Under the pieces are notes generated by a model. It worked only from the letters and a program-made list of their open reading frames with translations, did not search any database and was not told the DNA's origin. Of a DNA stretch of 64,000 bases, positions 22,317 to 34,300 are shown piece after piece (positions within the stretch are counted from its first letter, which is position 1; every line of letters starts with the position of its first letter). A program made the translations under genes and the position numbers. The DNA comes from Plicaturopsis crispa FD-325 SS-3. Its lineage: Eukaryota > Basidiomycota > Agaricomycetes > Amylocorticiales > Amylocorticiaceae. Where the stretch lies: positions 1,195,128-1,259,127 of the forward strand of contig KN832562.1 in the NCBI GenBank assembly GCA_000827205.1, given 5' to 3'.

Positions 22317-22594
22317 AGGAATCACAGCGCGAATGAGAAATGGAGGGCACGGGACACGCGTCAGCGGAGACTGCAAGGACGAGCAGGGAAGAACACGATA
22401 CTGTGCCGCACGCCTGCGAAGGACTCTGAACGAGTCTGCCCAACGTTGTACGTACTCTGACGTACTCGCTAGGTGTCGCCTCCGCGCGCCGGCCGACCGT
22501 GCTTACAGTTTATGGAATAAAGTTCATGGAACTCTGCCGCAGGGCTATAAGTACCCCAAACCCCAAATGTCCGTTTTTCTTCACGACCCCCATC

Positions 22595-23720
22595 ATGTAT
22601 CCCGCCTACCGTCGTCCTCGTCCTCGTCCTCTCCCTTCCCCTCCTTCCTCTCCCTCCCCTTCTTCCTCTCCGTCCTCCCCTTCTTCTGTTTCCTCCCTGT
22701 CGTCCTCGTTCATCCCTCGTACACCTACCTCGTCTCGCTCTAGTTCTTTTTTCTCGTGTAGGTCGTCGCCGTCTCCCCCGTCGTCTCCGCCTCCCCTCAT
22801 GAGGGTCCGTGTGTCCGCTCGAGAGTCGGATGGGGAGTCCTCCTACGGGACCGACGATGATCTCTGTGCAGCCATGGCGACATTTGATATGTCGACGTTG
22901 GACGAGCACTTCGCCGCCGGTGAGTACCGCCGCCTTTTCTACGTGCATGTGTCCGACACGCGATGACAGATGTTCTTGCGACGCCTACGCGTGCATCGTG
23001 TGCCTCTGTTGCTCGCCTGGACAAGGCCCCGCCTGGTGGTCTCGTGGACCACATCGTGTCGGGCATTCAGATTACGTATGACGTGGACGAGTAAGTGGTT
23101 ATATGTCGCCTCCATTTGCACTTAACTGACGAGTACGTAGCCCTTTTAGCGCACCCGTTCCCCCTGTGCGGCCGTCTTCTCCCCCGAATGGGAGTGGAAA
23201 GCATTACGTAGTGGTCAAGGGATACTGTCCAGGTATATACGGCGACTGGTAAGTTGGTAGTTCCCTAGACTAGCAGTACATTGTTGAGTAGAGATACGTC
23301 AGGGACACTGCAGAGCAGTACGTCAAGGGTGTTCCGCACGCCAAATTCAAGAGCTTCCGGGACTTGGACAGTGCTGAGCAGTATTTTCGTCGGTCCATAG
23401 CCGATAACGACGTGCAGGCTCTCGATTACAGCCCTCGCGCAGGTGCGGGCGCAGCTGGTACCTCACGTCAGCACAATTGGATCGTCGTTTTCTCCGGCGT
23501 CCGCCCAGGTGTGTACAAGTCTTGGTGAGTTGACGTCCTCTGCGTGATTAGTCCCAGTTTTGTTAATAGGTCTTTTGATAGGTGCGAGGCGGCGCCCAAC
23601 GTCCTCGGGGTATCCAAGAACCACTGTCTTGGGTATCGCACGGAGAGGGACGCGAAGGCGGCGTTTGCGGCTGCTCGTCGTGACGGTAATGTCCATGTTC
23701 GTGCTGCTCGTGCTTCGTAG
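22595..23720 (+). CDS. Protein with two RNase H1 N-terminal (Caulimovirus viroplasmin-type) domains
   Basis: Five exons, 22595-22919, 22970-23090, 23141-23248, 23303-23524 and 23582-23720, give 304 aa. The first 75 residues are Pro/Ser/Arg-rich low complexity. Two copies of the RNase H1-N fold follow. Copy 1 at about 170-217 contains HYVVVKGYCPGIYGDW and later HAKFKSFRDLDSAEQYF. Copy 2 at about 244-290 contains WIVVFSGVRPGVYKSW, then LGYRTERDAKAAF. This small domain binds RNA-DNA hybrid or double-stranded RNA in RNase H1. No RNase H catalytic domain is present, so a binding or scaffold role is likely. Three of the four introns split the GIYGDW, VYKSW-type or equivalent codons at phase 2. It is divergently arranged with the 889-aa gene (279 bp between starts) and both probably share a promoter region. 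Confidence 0.87.
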
Positions 23721-24529
23721 TTACCTGTGTTTTGTTTTTTTGTATCTCGCTGTCGTCGCAATGCTATCATTTGGTTCCTTCGATGTCCTAACCCTAACCT
23801 TAGTGGTCAAAATCAGCGTTAGTGTTGTATATTGAGTCAGTGAAGTGTCAAAGGGTTGTTAGAAATGGTCAATAGAGTTTTTATATTGAGTCAGGGTTGA
23901 GTCAGTAAAGTGTTGAAGAGTCGTTAGAAGTGTTGAAGTGACGTGCTGTAATGGTGAAACAGACATAAGCTTTCGATCCTGCAGTGTGATCTGGTTACTG
24001 CAGTGAAGGCCATGCTCGCATTTATGCGTGTATTCAGTGTCATACCTACTCATGTACACACTCTACACGGCGTCTGAACCACAGGCGTTCAGCTATACAC
24101 ATTCCTTACTAGTGCTGGCGCAAAGATGGGCAGAGGTTGGCAGACAGATTAACTTTTGGTGCGCACGACTGGTAAACCTGATGGTTCACAAATTTCTTGA
24201 TACCGGGGCTTTGATATTCAACGAGCGCTCGATGTTTTCAATGATAATGTATCATTGTAGTCACTTTCTTCGTGTACAATGAGCGCTTGAGGACATGGCG
24301 AAGTTAGCAGGATTCTGCGAACGCATCCTCCAAAACACACAAGGTTTCGACGTTGAACTTATTGCTCAAACTCCGGATTGACGGACAATACACGACTTAA
24401 ACGGTACCCGCTGACTGATCAGTACCCAGTAACCAGAGACCCATGTAAATAGGCCAGGAACGGTGGGTGCACAGTCTGAATGAACAGATCCAGCGTGGAT
24501 CCGCCACACTTGACACAAACGGAAACTGG
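23721..24529. other. No gene recognised
   Basis: AT-richer spacer between the RNase H1-N gene and the TET/JBP gene. It contains short direct repeats of a GTTGTATATTGAGTCAG-like phrase near 23824-23900 but no supported coding region. Confidence 0.45.
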
Positions 24530-24640
24530 TTTGAAATGACATTCCGCTGCTGCTTGTCCACATCCACATTCTTTCTTTCCTTCGTTCTTGTCTCTCTCTT
24601 TGTCTCTCTCTCTCCCTCCCACTTTTTTCCCCGCGTATAA
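24530..24640 (+). promoter_or_regulatory. Pyrimidine-rich core-promoter-like region upstream of the TET/JBP gene
   Basis: A long C/T tract (TTCTTTCTTTCC, then CTCTCTCTCTCCCTCCCAC) is followed at 24640 by ATG and, after two codon bases, a consensus splice donor GTGAGTACC. Pyrimidine tracts just before the start are common in filamentous fungal promoters. This suggests that transcription and perhaps translation of the TET/JBP gene begin here, with upstream exons I could not connect in frame. Confidence 0.4.
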
Positions 24641-24690
24641 TGCCGTGAGTACCGTCGCATCTTATTTTTATTCTTTGCCTATCTCCCGAG

Positions 24691-24837
24691 TTGAACGCCC
24701 GTAGGGTCTGGCAAAGGCCCTGTGTGGTTGTGACGCTCGGTTTGGCCTTTTTTTGCATGATTTCGGCGTCGCACGTTCGAGCTACTCCTACATTGAACGC
24801 CCGTGGGGTCTGGCAAAGGCCCTGTGTGGTTGCGACG
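24691..24837 (+). repeat. Two direct copies of a 45-bp segment, 102-bp period
   Basis: TTGAACGCCCGTRGGGTCTGG, continuing into GCAAAGGCCCTGTGTGGTTG, occurs at 24691 and again at 24793 with only a few changes. It lies in the presumed 5' leader or upstream intron region of the TET/JBP gene. Confidence 0.85.
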
Positions 24838-25101
24838 TGTAGGTCGCGAACGCTCGCGCCGCATTTTGTTTGTCTCGCGAAAGAAATCTTCCAGCTGACA
24901 CGTCCTTTGACAGCGCAACGTCAAGGCCAAACCCCAGCGTACAAGTAAGTAGTCTACAGTACTAGCTCTATGTGTCTAAAACTAAGGATTACACGGTTAT
25001 AGACGCGTCGGACGCGGTCGGGGCGTGAGTTCACGCCCTACTCGAACTCACTCCCCGCCCTGGAGACGACGCTCGATTTGGGGCCCCTGCTAGCCAACGC
25101 A

Positions 25102-26681
25102 ATGCGCCGAGAGGATGCTCGATATGACCGCGGCGAGGGCGACTCGGAAGGCCAAGCCCTGGAAACACCGCCGTCAACGCCGCCGCCCACTCCAATGATA
25201 CAGCCGACGTCGTCCCTACCCGCGTCAACTCTTTCACCAGAACTGAGCCCGCTCACCTCCCTTGCCTCGTCGACGAGCATGTCGGACGTCGAGGCCGCAG
25301 ACGACCTCCCTCCTCTGAACGGCGACGTGGATGGTGCAAGTACGTTGCCCGCGGGTGATGTCCAATCCACGCAGGCCAGCCGCCCTTCCAACCACGCAAA
25401 ACGCTACAAAAGACAGCGCCGCCGTGAAAAACGCGCCCAGATGCGCGAAAAGGCCAACCCGTTCGACTACAAACCGCGTGCTTCGTTGTCGCGCAGATTG
25501 GCAAAACCCCTCGCCATCAAGACCACTTTCAACTCGCGGAAACTACACACTGCAAAAAGTTCGCACATTGGAAAGCCTTATACGAACTCCCGCAAGACGG
25601 CGCATACGCTCACGGAGTTATTCAAGACGGGGTTTACGCTGGAGGAATGGGATGCCGAGTGAGTGCTACGTACTATTGTTCCTGTTCGACCGTACTCACC
25701 TAACTACAGACAGTCTCGTGCAATTCTGGCCGCTGACGGCAGTGTCATCTGCGTCCTCGTAGCTCCGCCCGAAGGTGATGAATGGAGCGGCGCTATCAAG
25801 GACGCAACGGGTGCGCTGAGGACCGCACGCAACAACGTAGCGCCGATCGTGAACCCTGAGGACGCAGACCACCGCCGCGGCAAGTTTCTCGCCGTTGCGT
25901 CAGGCGTTTCGTTTGGAGGTGGCTCGACGGTATGTCGAGTAGTATTGTTTCGACTTCTTGCCGCTGACTTCTCGACGCAGGTTCCGGGGAATCTTCGAAC
26001 TTACCAGTACACCGCGGCCTTAGACGAGCTCAAGGCTAACCAAGGCATTCAGCGCGTCGCCGGGTTTCAAAGCGGTGAGTCTTTGAAGGTATCTTCCCGC
26101 AACAATCGCTCAATCATTCGGTAGGTGCGTTGGCCTTCTGGGCGCCGAAGATTTTCAAAGACTACAGAGACCATCTCGAACCTCTCTTCAAGCGGGACCC
26201 CGCGCTCAAGCACAACTTTCGAAACAGCATCTTTCCGGCGTCGACGTTCAACCTCGGGCCCTGCACAGTCAGTCTAGACCACCTCGACTCAGCCAACGCT
26301 GCCGCCGGCTTTTGCGCCATATTCGCTGCCGGGTCGTTCGACTACAAGAAGGGCGGCCACCTTATTTTATATGACCTGAAGAAGGTCATCGAATTTCCCC
26401 CCGGGAGCACCATCCTCGTTCCGTCAAGCACGATGAGGCACGGCAATACGCCCATCCAGCGCGGTGAGGAGCGCATGTCCTTCACGCAGTACTGCGCGGG
26501 GGGCCTGATCCGCTGGGTGAAGTACGGGTATCGATCCGGCACTACCCTGATGTTGAGCGCGGCGGGGCGAGCTATGAAAGCGAAAGTCGACGGCGACCCT
26601 GTTGTTCGGTGGAGCGAGGCGCTGGGGAAATTCTCTAAGCTGGATGAACTTGAGGCGGACCGACGGGCGGTTTTCTCTTAA
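25102..26681 (+). CDS. TET/JBP-family 2-oxoglutarate/Fe(II) dioxygenase (nucleobase oxidase type)
   Basis: Four exons, 25102-25658, 25710-25929, 25981-26074 and 26125-26681, keep phase and give 475 aa from the first ATG of the long exon. The true N-terminus may lie further upstream: the frame stays open back to an acceptor at 25003, and an open exon candidate ends at 24944. The first 180 residues are disordered with a basic patch (KRYKRQRRREKRAQMREK). The C-terminal double-stranded beta-helix core has the iron ligands His343 and Asp345 (LDHLDSAN) and His396 (STMRHGN), with Arg407 (ERMSFTQY) as the expected 2-oxoglutarate contact. GGHLILYDLKKVIEFPPGS links them. TET/JBP enzymes oxidise methyl groups of 5-methylcytosine or thymine in DNA. 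All catalytic residues are present, so activity is plausible. It lies 156 bp before the KDZ transposase on the same strand, inside the same element. Confidence 0.9.
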
Positions 26682-26837
26682 TTGCTATATACACGCATGT
26701 ACCCTCGCGAAATCTTTACTTTGCTTTGAAAACCAAGGGGGACTTAGTGATATTTCAGTGAGTAGGGATTACGTGTTAATGCAAGTGCTAAGCGAGTTTT
26801 TTTTCTCTTGCCACGTCGCAGTAAACTCTTTGTCCAT

Positions 26838-29800
26838 ATGAGCCGCTCCAGAGCCAGTGCCAAACGTTCGCGTCCCGAAGTCTACGACCATGCCCCTCCC
26901 CCTACTCTTGAACGCATGCTCTGGGTCTCCGATGACCAAAGGCGTGTTCGGACAAAAATTCACCACGCTGCCCCCGTAGAAGAGGCCTACCCGTCTACCT
27001 CGCTCAGTCAGCCTCTCGAATCCGACACGTATACCCCGTCAATGAGCTTCTTCGACGACACTGGCTGCCCACCAGGGGACGAAGGTGGCGACGACGCCGT
27101 GCGGGAGCCTGATAAAGAAGGGTTGGAGGGTATTGAAGTGATTGCGGTGCAGCGGGCCAGGCGGTATGAAAATTCAGTGCGTCTTTTTATTCGAGCATAT
27201 GTTTGTACGCGCAACTGATGGGTCCTCGACAACTAGGATGACCCTCTGAAGACATGGGTACGGTACAGAGAGGTGTATCTTGATGAGTGCATGCGCCGTG
27301 AGGGTCGTGGAACGCTTCGCAGGTCGCCTACGTGCCCTGGGTGCCGCCAGGAGAAGTCAGCGTGCCTCCGCTGCCGGGATTGCTTTGGAGGGTCGCTGCT
27401 GTGCGTCGAATGTGTCGTTGCACGGCATAAGCGCTTGCCGTTACACATCGTCGAGGTACGCCGCTCATGCTCTTATGGTCCTGTAACGTGCTGACACGGC
27501 CTCGTCATAGCAATGGAACGGTTCCTTTTTCCAACGCGTTCCCCTTCGCCAATTTGCCCTACGTGTTCAGCTCGGACATCCTGTCGGCGAGGGCTGCTCA
27601 TTCAAAAAGACTGGCCCGCGTGATTTCCTCGTCATCCACGTCAACGGCCTCCACCATGTTGCCGTGGATTTTTGCGAGTGTCCTGGGCAGGCTCCCCCCT
27701 ACGTTCAACTCCTTCGAGCCGGCTGGTGGCCGGCTACTCCACTCGAGCCGCAAACTTGTGCGACGATGGACGTCCTACGGCATTTTCAAATCCTGAATCT
27801 ACAAGGCAAGATCTCCGCGTTCGATTTCTATCGTGCGCTAGAGAAGTCGACGGATGGGTGGGGGCTGACAAACCTTCCGGTACGTCTGTTGCCGTTATCA
27901 TGCCAGGCTACTCGCTAACTTCGCATATAGGACCGTTTGCCCAGTTGGATGCGGATGATCCGCCAGTGGAGGCACGTGGAGATGTGCAAACGTGCGGGGA
28001 GGGGCCTTGAGCCCACCGGTATTGCTGGTACATCACCAGGGGAGCTCGCAGTCGCTTGTCGTGCCTGCCCAATCCCGGGCGTCAATCTCCCGGATGATTG
28101 GGCTGATGCTTCGCCTTCTCAATCGTAAGTTGTGTTTGTGTTCAGCGTGTACTGCATTGGCTGATCAGCTCGTACCACCTAGCTATCTCTATCGCCTCAT
28201 CATCGCGCATGACGCGAATTTTCGTCTTGCGAATCGAATGCGATCTACGGAGCAGGCCGACCCGTCCCTATGCCCAGGCGGCGCCTATTTTGTCGCAACG
28301 AAGCCGTACGCTGCCTTCCTCAAGAACTACACCCATGATGAAGAAATCAGCAATTGTGTCGCATTCGCCGCCCTCATGCTGGCAAACATGAAGCGGGCCA
28401 AGGGGATCGCCTCCTCTGGTGTTGGTGGAGTGAGTTGTGGGCGTCACGAGCTGTTTAGGCCGAACGGTCTCGGTGACTTGCAGAAAGGGGAGAGGTACGT
28501 GGCAGCCGTTCGTTCTGCGTGATAATGCTAACGTATTTTTGTCACAGGTACGCGAACATGGACTATATATTCATGTCGTCCATCGCGGGCTGCACGTTGA
28601 AGCACCTCGTCGCCTCCTACGACATTGCTTGCCAGTGGAGCAAGAACTTTTGGTCACGCATGCTCAAGCTCCCCGAACGGATTCAGCTCAACATCCCTCC
28701 CTCCAACGTATCGTTCGTCGTCCCGGCTTTCCATATCGAGGCGCACGAGTCGAAGTGCCGCAATCGGTATAGCTCGCGTCGCAAGAAGGGCATGGGCCGT
28801 TCGGACCTCGAGGGCGTGGAGCGGCTATGGTCTTGGATTCGCGGTGCAGCGTCTAGCACCCGCGAGATGGGACCGGGGCACAGGCGCGACACCCTCGACG
28901 ACTTCTGCTCATACGCGAATTGGCTGAAGATCTTGGGAATGGGTAAGTTGTTGTCCTCTTCAATTAGATGCTTGCTCAACAGTTCCATCCACAGGGTCCT
29001 TGTTTCTTCGACGTATGGTCGAGGCTATCCCAGAAGCTGTCGCCCACCGTCAAGCTTTCGAGGATTTCGAAGAGGGGCTACGAGCGGAACGGCCAGGGGA
29101 GATTGAGAAATGGGAGGAGATGGTGGCTCGTTGGGACGAGAACCCCGAGGAGCCGAACCCTTACATGGCGACGGAGTCCGGTCGTAAGTGTGGGTTTCTT
29201 TTGCATCCATGTGCTGGCTGACTGTGACATCTAGACGCCACCATGGCCGACATTCGACTGGAGTTAGCTGAGGAGGAGCGCGTTCGGGAACAGGAGGGAC
29301 GATCGATCATGCATGATTCGACGCCCTCCGCATTCATCTTACTCGCACTCGATGTGGAGCTCGTGCAGTAAGCTAGTGCTCTCCTCGTACTTTTTTGTAC
29401 TAATTGCTGTTATCAATAGGCATACTGTCGCAGCTCAGGTCAAGACGGCTGGCGCGAACCCGACCCCCCTGCAAAAGGCTGGAATTCAGGACCGGCGCAC
29501 CGCCATCTTGAAAAAACTACGGCGCGTTCGTGAACTCCAAGCCGTGTACATGCCCCGGCTTCTCAACCGGATTCATCCCGACGGTGAAGGGTTCGACGAA
29601 CGCCGCGGAGCCAACGCCGAAGATGTTCGCCTTCACCTCCCCTCCAGCCTAAGCGGTGTCCTTCGCCCGGACGTCACCACTGAAGGCATCGTCGACATCA
29701 AGACTCGCCTCCGGCTCGCGGAGATGTCGGATGCCCTGGACGAGCTTCGGCGCCAAATCCAAACCCGCTCGTTCGTGCACAAATTCCGGATCGGTAACAT

Positions 29801-30611
29801 TACTGGCCAAAAGCGCGGCTCGCGCACCCAGGCGCTCATCGACAGCGTGCAAGTGCGACTCGTCGCCACGCAGACACGATACCGCCGCGCGCGCGCAGCG
29901 TACCTGGCCCTGTGTGGCCCAGGGCCTTGGGAGGATCAATTCCGAGTGCTGCGAAACGAGGACGTGGTGGGCCCCAGTGGCCAGGCCATCTTGGAGGCCG
30001 AAGAGGACGACACTGCCCGTGCCCGAGACGCACTCCACCTCCCCCAAAACGCGTTTTCTCGCGCGCGCGCTGCAATTGACGCCCGGATGGACCCGAACCG
30101 CGCTGACGGAGGACGACGAAAATTGTCGTGGATCTGGTATCGAGCGACGTCGACAGGGCAATCCGAGGAAAATGAAGAACGCCTGCACGAAGGTATGTTT
30201 CTATTCCTTCCCAATGACTAAGTAGCTGACTATTACATTTCGGAAGCGCTCCGCGTCGAATGGGCAAAAGCCAAGGCCCGCGCCGAACGGTGGCACGAGG
30301 AAGTCGTCCTCCTCGACGAGGAAATGCGCCGCGTCCTCGTATACGGCCGATGGAAGGCTGAGTGGTGGGAGTCCCGCGCTGCCCGTCGAGAAGATGCTTC
30401 CCCCGAGCTCGCCGAAGGACTGCGCAGCTACTGCGCCGAGAATGCATGGAAGGAACGGCGGCTGGCGTCGATTTTCGAGGGGAAATGGGCCAGTATCCGC
30501 GAGCGCGCACGAGCCGTCATTTCCGGTGGTGGGATCCCCGTTTTCTCGGGCCAATCAGGTGTCCAGCGTGTCGAGGTGGAAATATCCCCGGATGACGAGG
30601 ACGAGGATTAA
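26838..30611 (+). CDS. KDZ transposase with CxC2 cysteine cluster
   Basis: Ten exons keep phase without any stop: 26838-27176, 27237-27455, 27511-27879, 27931-28124, 28183-28494, 28548-28942, 28995-29183, 29235-29367, 29420-30192 and 30247-30611. They give 1095 aa. An N-terminal disordered part is followed by a Cys cluster at about residues 140-170 (CPGCRQEKSACLRCRDC, then LCVECVVARH), the CxC2-type domain. The RNase-H-fold catalytic core has Asp384 (IIAHDANFRL), Asp503 (VASYDIACQW) and a Glu at about 569 (LEGVERLWSW), with the family phrases TGVGG-like SGVGGVSCGRH and DLQKGERY, and HIEAHESKC before the Glu. The C-terminal 380 residues are helical and highly charged. It would cut and join the ends of the 12-kb element in the nucleus. 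Gene integrity across ten exons argues for recent activity. Confidence 0.95.
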
Positions 30612-30783
30612 TGCTACATTCGTGCACCCTTTTGTATTTTCCTCCGATTTTGTGTGTATTAAATGGACAGATTTTGTATGGGTTTTTTTGGTCCGAATGT
30701 TAGGGTGGAGTGTTATTAGGTCCGAGAATCCCAGAATCCGAGCCAGAGGGGTACGAGATCCTGTGGCATTTGGCAGGGTATCT

Positions 30784-30870
30784 GGCATTATAATTCGGGC
30801 AGTAGCTTACTGCACAGCAAGTTACTGTAGGAATTGTAATTGCTATTTGCATTACTTACTGTATCACATT
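30784..30870 (-). repeat. Right terminal inverted repeat of the KDZ element (approximate)
   Basis: Reverse-complement relative of 18668-18755, with GCAGTAGCTTACTGC and TTACTTACTGT palindromic motifs. It lies 170 bp after the transposase stop, as expected for an element end. Confidence 0.7.
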
Positions 30871-33800
30871 ATGATTCCTGTACAAGTACTGGTGAAGATA
30901 GACCCGCATATCTACACCGAATTGCAATGCGTATGATCAGCTGAAGATACGCTGCAGTGCAAACAAGACGGAGATGCGTACATGAAGCACCAGACGACGG
31001 TGACATTCGTGCACCGACTCACTGAGACACACCGGGACGCAAGTTTTTGTTGTAGAGCTGCTGCAGAAACAAAGCTTGAGCCTGTGAATACACGTACGAG
31101 AGAGGGCGTCGTGTTAGACTACGTGCGCGGCAAGGCAGAGGTACGCTTGGGTAGCGTCAACCATAGTCGTACTTGTCCTCATCTTGAGAGGTTTTCGAGG
31201 GCCAGCGCCTCAAGGAAATAGTGGCGTCCACTAGCAAAATAATTCTCGCTCGGTTCTTTCTTGGGAACAAACCTAACGAGCGAGTACACGCCCCTAAAAA
31301 GGCGATTATGAACTAGGCGGTTGTGAAAAACATGGGGCAGAAAACCGTTTACCGCGAGGTAGGCATGTGCGCAGAGTTGCATTGCAGCGGAGCAAAATAG
31401 ACGCCTGTGGAGAGGGGGAGGGTTGCGTCTGAGCAGTGGGACACAAGAGCACTCACTCGTTAACACTGCGTACGGTCTCATTAGCATGAATCCTGCGAAG
31501 TGGGATTTGCAGTTTTGTCTGTAGACGAAGCGATTGGCAGAGCACTGATGTAGAAAATGACGGAGACATACCCAAAGAAAAATAGGGTGAGAAATAACCG
31601 AGTCTAGCCAACGCTTCATTTAAGCTAGCCAACGATGACTGTTACTGCTGAAGTCAGACTTGATCAGGGCGCGGATCTTTCTCCCCAAGAGTTCGGATCT
31701 GGAGAGGCTGGTAGATATATGAGCGTACGGACAGGGGTATTCTTACAGGCCGGTCAAATCTATGATAGGTCTGCGGGGCATTTGATTGGGCCTTAGTAAA
31801 TAATGCTTCCTTGTTACGCCGCACGTCTGCGAAATCGACATCGAGGCGTAATGGGTCTCCGAGTGCGCCGGTAGGGTGATCGAGGATCCTAACCCACCGT
31901 TAGACAAGTACAAGGAGAGCAACGAGAAGGGACGTACTCGAGGTCCATGCTGGAAGCGAGATGGGTGCGGGGTCACTTATCGCCTCTTCGAGGCGGTAGG
32001 TATACTTGGAGGCTCAAGCGAGGTAAGTAGGCAAGCACAAGTCTACAGATACGTGGAGAGCTCACTTGGGGCTGCGTACATGAGCGGGCAAGAAACAGGC
32101 CTACGCGCTGATGGATTCAGCAAAGCGAGACTCTTCTTGCGTGCCCGACTTAAAACGACTCTCTCGAAAAGCGCGGCAACTATGGGATCATCTACTCTGT
32201 TGATCAATGCAACAGTTGGCCGAGAGGATACATGCACAAGGCAAAGACAATGTGTGCACTTACGATTAGTGTGAAATATAGTGCGAAAGATAAGAGTCGT
32301 GATGATCATCTTGTACCGTGACGCGAGCATGGAGCGATACGCCGGGGGTAAACTGTAGAGACATCATTATGGCCCAAATCGGTAGACATGAGAGGAAGGG
32401 GATCCACTTACAGTCAATGCAGGCATTCACTAGTCGGTCGATTGATCGACATAATGAGTGCGGAGCTAGATATACCTATCATTTCCCATAGCGCAGTCAG
32501 TATGTACAGACAGGCCTGGTATGCACAGCCAGTGCCTGGAATGTGGAGGACACCAAGACAGGATGACACGTACTCGTCGAGATGATGTGGCCAAAAACAC
32601 GCCACGCAAGAGCCTAGGTGTGAGAATGGTGATGCAGTGCATGCCCCGCCGTGATTTATGAGAGGTAGGTCACCGTCGATGGTCTTGAATCGAGGGAGCG
32701 TCTCTGCATTCTCGCTTCGCGTCCATTACAAGTGCGTGGGAGCTCTATGTGACTGGACAGCTTCAGCAAGAGAAATGACAATGTGCAGAGTCACGCTCTC
32801 GCCGGGCTATTGAGGAAGCAGTTAGCCCGTGTATTCCTAAGAGAGATTTCAGATGATAGATTGCAGCACTTATCGAAAACGCAGGTGCCAGTCCTAGTCT
32901 TGTAGCGAGGGCTATGGTCTCGCGTCCGTGCGAGCCCTCTGGGAATCCTCCTGTAAGAACTGGTCCAATGCCCCTTGACGCACAGAGAGGGGTATCATCT
33001 AACAATTTTGATCCCGCGAAGTCAGGGCGACGGGGTCCGGAGGACAAGAGGTAGCGATAACTGACCCCCACACCCGTCCTAAGTATCCCAAAGCTTTCCG
33101 CGGCGTCCTTTTAAGGGATAAGTTCTATGAGACCACATGAGTCTCAAAACTAGTATGCTTTGGCAAGCCAGCGCCAGCTTGCACAGCATATGAGCGATAG
33201 GTATACCTGGAGGAATTGAGCGCTAAGCCTGCTAGTAGTACTAGTAATAAATAAGGAGGATGGAATGCGGGTCGCGATTAGGTAAGTGAGTTCACATTGG
33301 TGGCGCGCGCTCGACCGATCAGTAACTAAAATCTAAACCTCCATCCTATACTCACTCCCTTGTCCCGGACGCGTCAGTATTGATCTTGCCTACTGAAAAA
33401 AAACCCAAGCAGCACTCAAGTTGGGATACAAGACGAGGATTCAAGGACCACGAAGAGTCACTGCCTGGACACGCTTCGTCGACGCGGCTCCTTTGCCCAG
33501 CATATATACGTATACGCTCAGACGAATGCTAGTGACGGAAACAATTTGGACACCCACGGAAGATGTGAGTATAGCTTATCATGGGAACTTTGAACACCCA
33601 CTGATTTATTGCCGTAAGCCCTTTGCTGTTGCAGCGTGAAGCTGGTCGTCTCCAGTCTCCTCGTGCACGAGGCGGTACGACTCTGGTCGCGGTGGGCTTC
33701 TTGGCATTGCTTCATGGATGACAAACATGGTAAGGAGCGCCTATGTGAAGGTCCTTCATCACAGAACGGTGTGTAGAGAGATTGTGGTCCCGATACTCAT

Positions 33801-34300
33801 TATACTAAGTTGTTTCTCACCCCACGTGAATCTCGTGTGCATCGATCAACGTACCAGGCCTCCCCTCCACGCTTGCTTTCCATGCTCCCTACCAACACCA
33901 GCGTTTGTGGTACTCCGAGACCTGGAACCGCGATTTTGTGGCGTCTTTCCCACCGTACTAGTAGGTCCCAGCGCTTGAAAATGGCGAATAAATCACAGCT
34001 TTCAAATTGAGCAAAGCTGCTCGGTATCGTTTCTTAGGTATGGTTTTCATGCTCGAGGCCTTTCGATATTTATTCAGTCAGTCATGTAATCCAGTGATAT
34101 ATTTCGGTACGGCTGCACGATCGTAAGACTTTTGTTGTCAACCTACAAAATACTCCTCCTCCTCCTCCTTGAGGCTTAGAAATGGAAGAACTGGGCTAGG
34201 ATCACTATGCTGCCAGCGCCAAATGATTATTCGTCGTCACTGGTGGCAACATGTACATCTACTGCGGGTACCAAGGGCCCAAAAGAGAGCATGAGCTGCG
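30871..34300. other. Long stretch without a recognisable gene
   Basis: Open frames up to 146 codons occur (for example minus strand 31179-31619, which starts with ATG), but none has a known motif or a supporting exon chain. A (TCC)n microsatellite lies at about 34153-34170. The sequence looks like decayed transposon or intergenic DNA. Confidence 0.4.

Larger units (their letters stand above)
18668..30870. mobile_element. KDZ-type (Kyakuja-Dileera-Zisupton) DNA transposon carrying a TET/JBP gene
   Basis: Terminal regions 18668-18755 and 30784-30870 are inverted relatives of each other, and everything between forms one coherent gene set. On the minus strand lies an 889-aa companion protein (19327-22316). 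On the plus strand lie an RNase H1-N domain protein (22595-23720), a TET/JBP dioxygenase (25102-26681) and the KDZ transposase (26838-30611). Linkage of KDZ transposases with TET/JBP genes in mushroom genomes is established. All four genes are open throughout. No target duplication was found by eye, so the exact ends are approximate. Confidence 0.8.

Noticed and set aside
31179-31619. Minus-strand open frame of 146 codons
   Set aside because: No motif and no supporting exon; retained only as a note in the intergenic entry.
33230-33260. CTAGTAGTACTAGTAATA as a CACTA-element end
   Set aside because: No inverted partner near 40.1-41.6 kb and no 3-bp duplication could be found.
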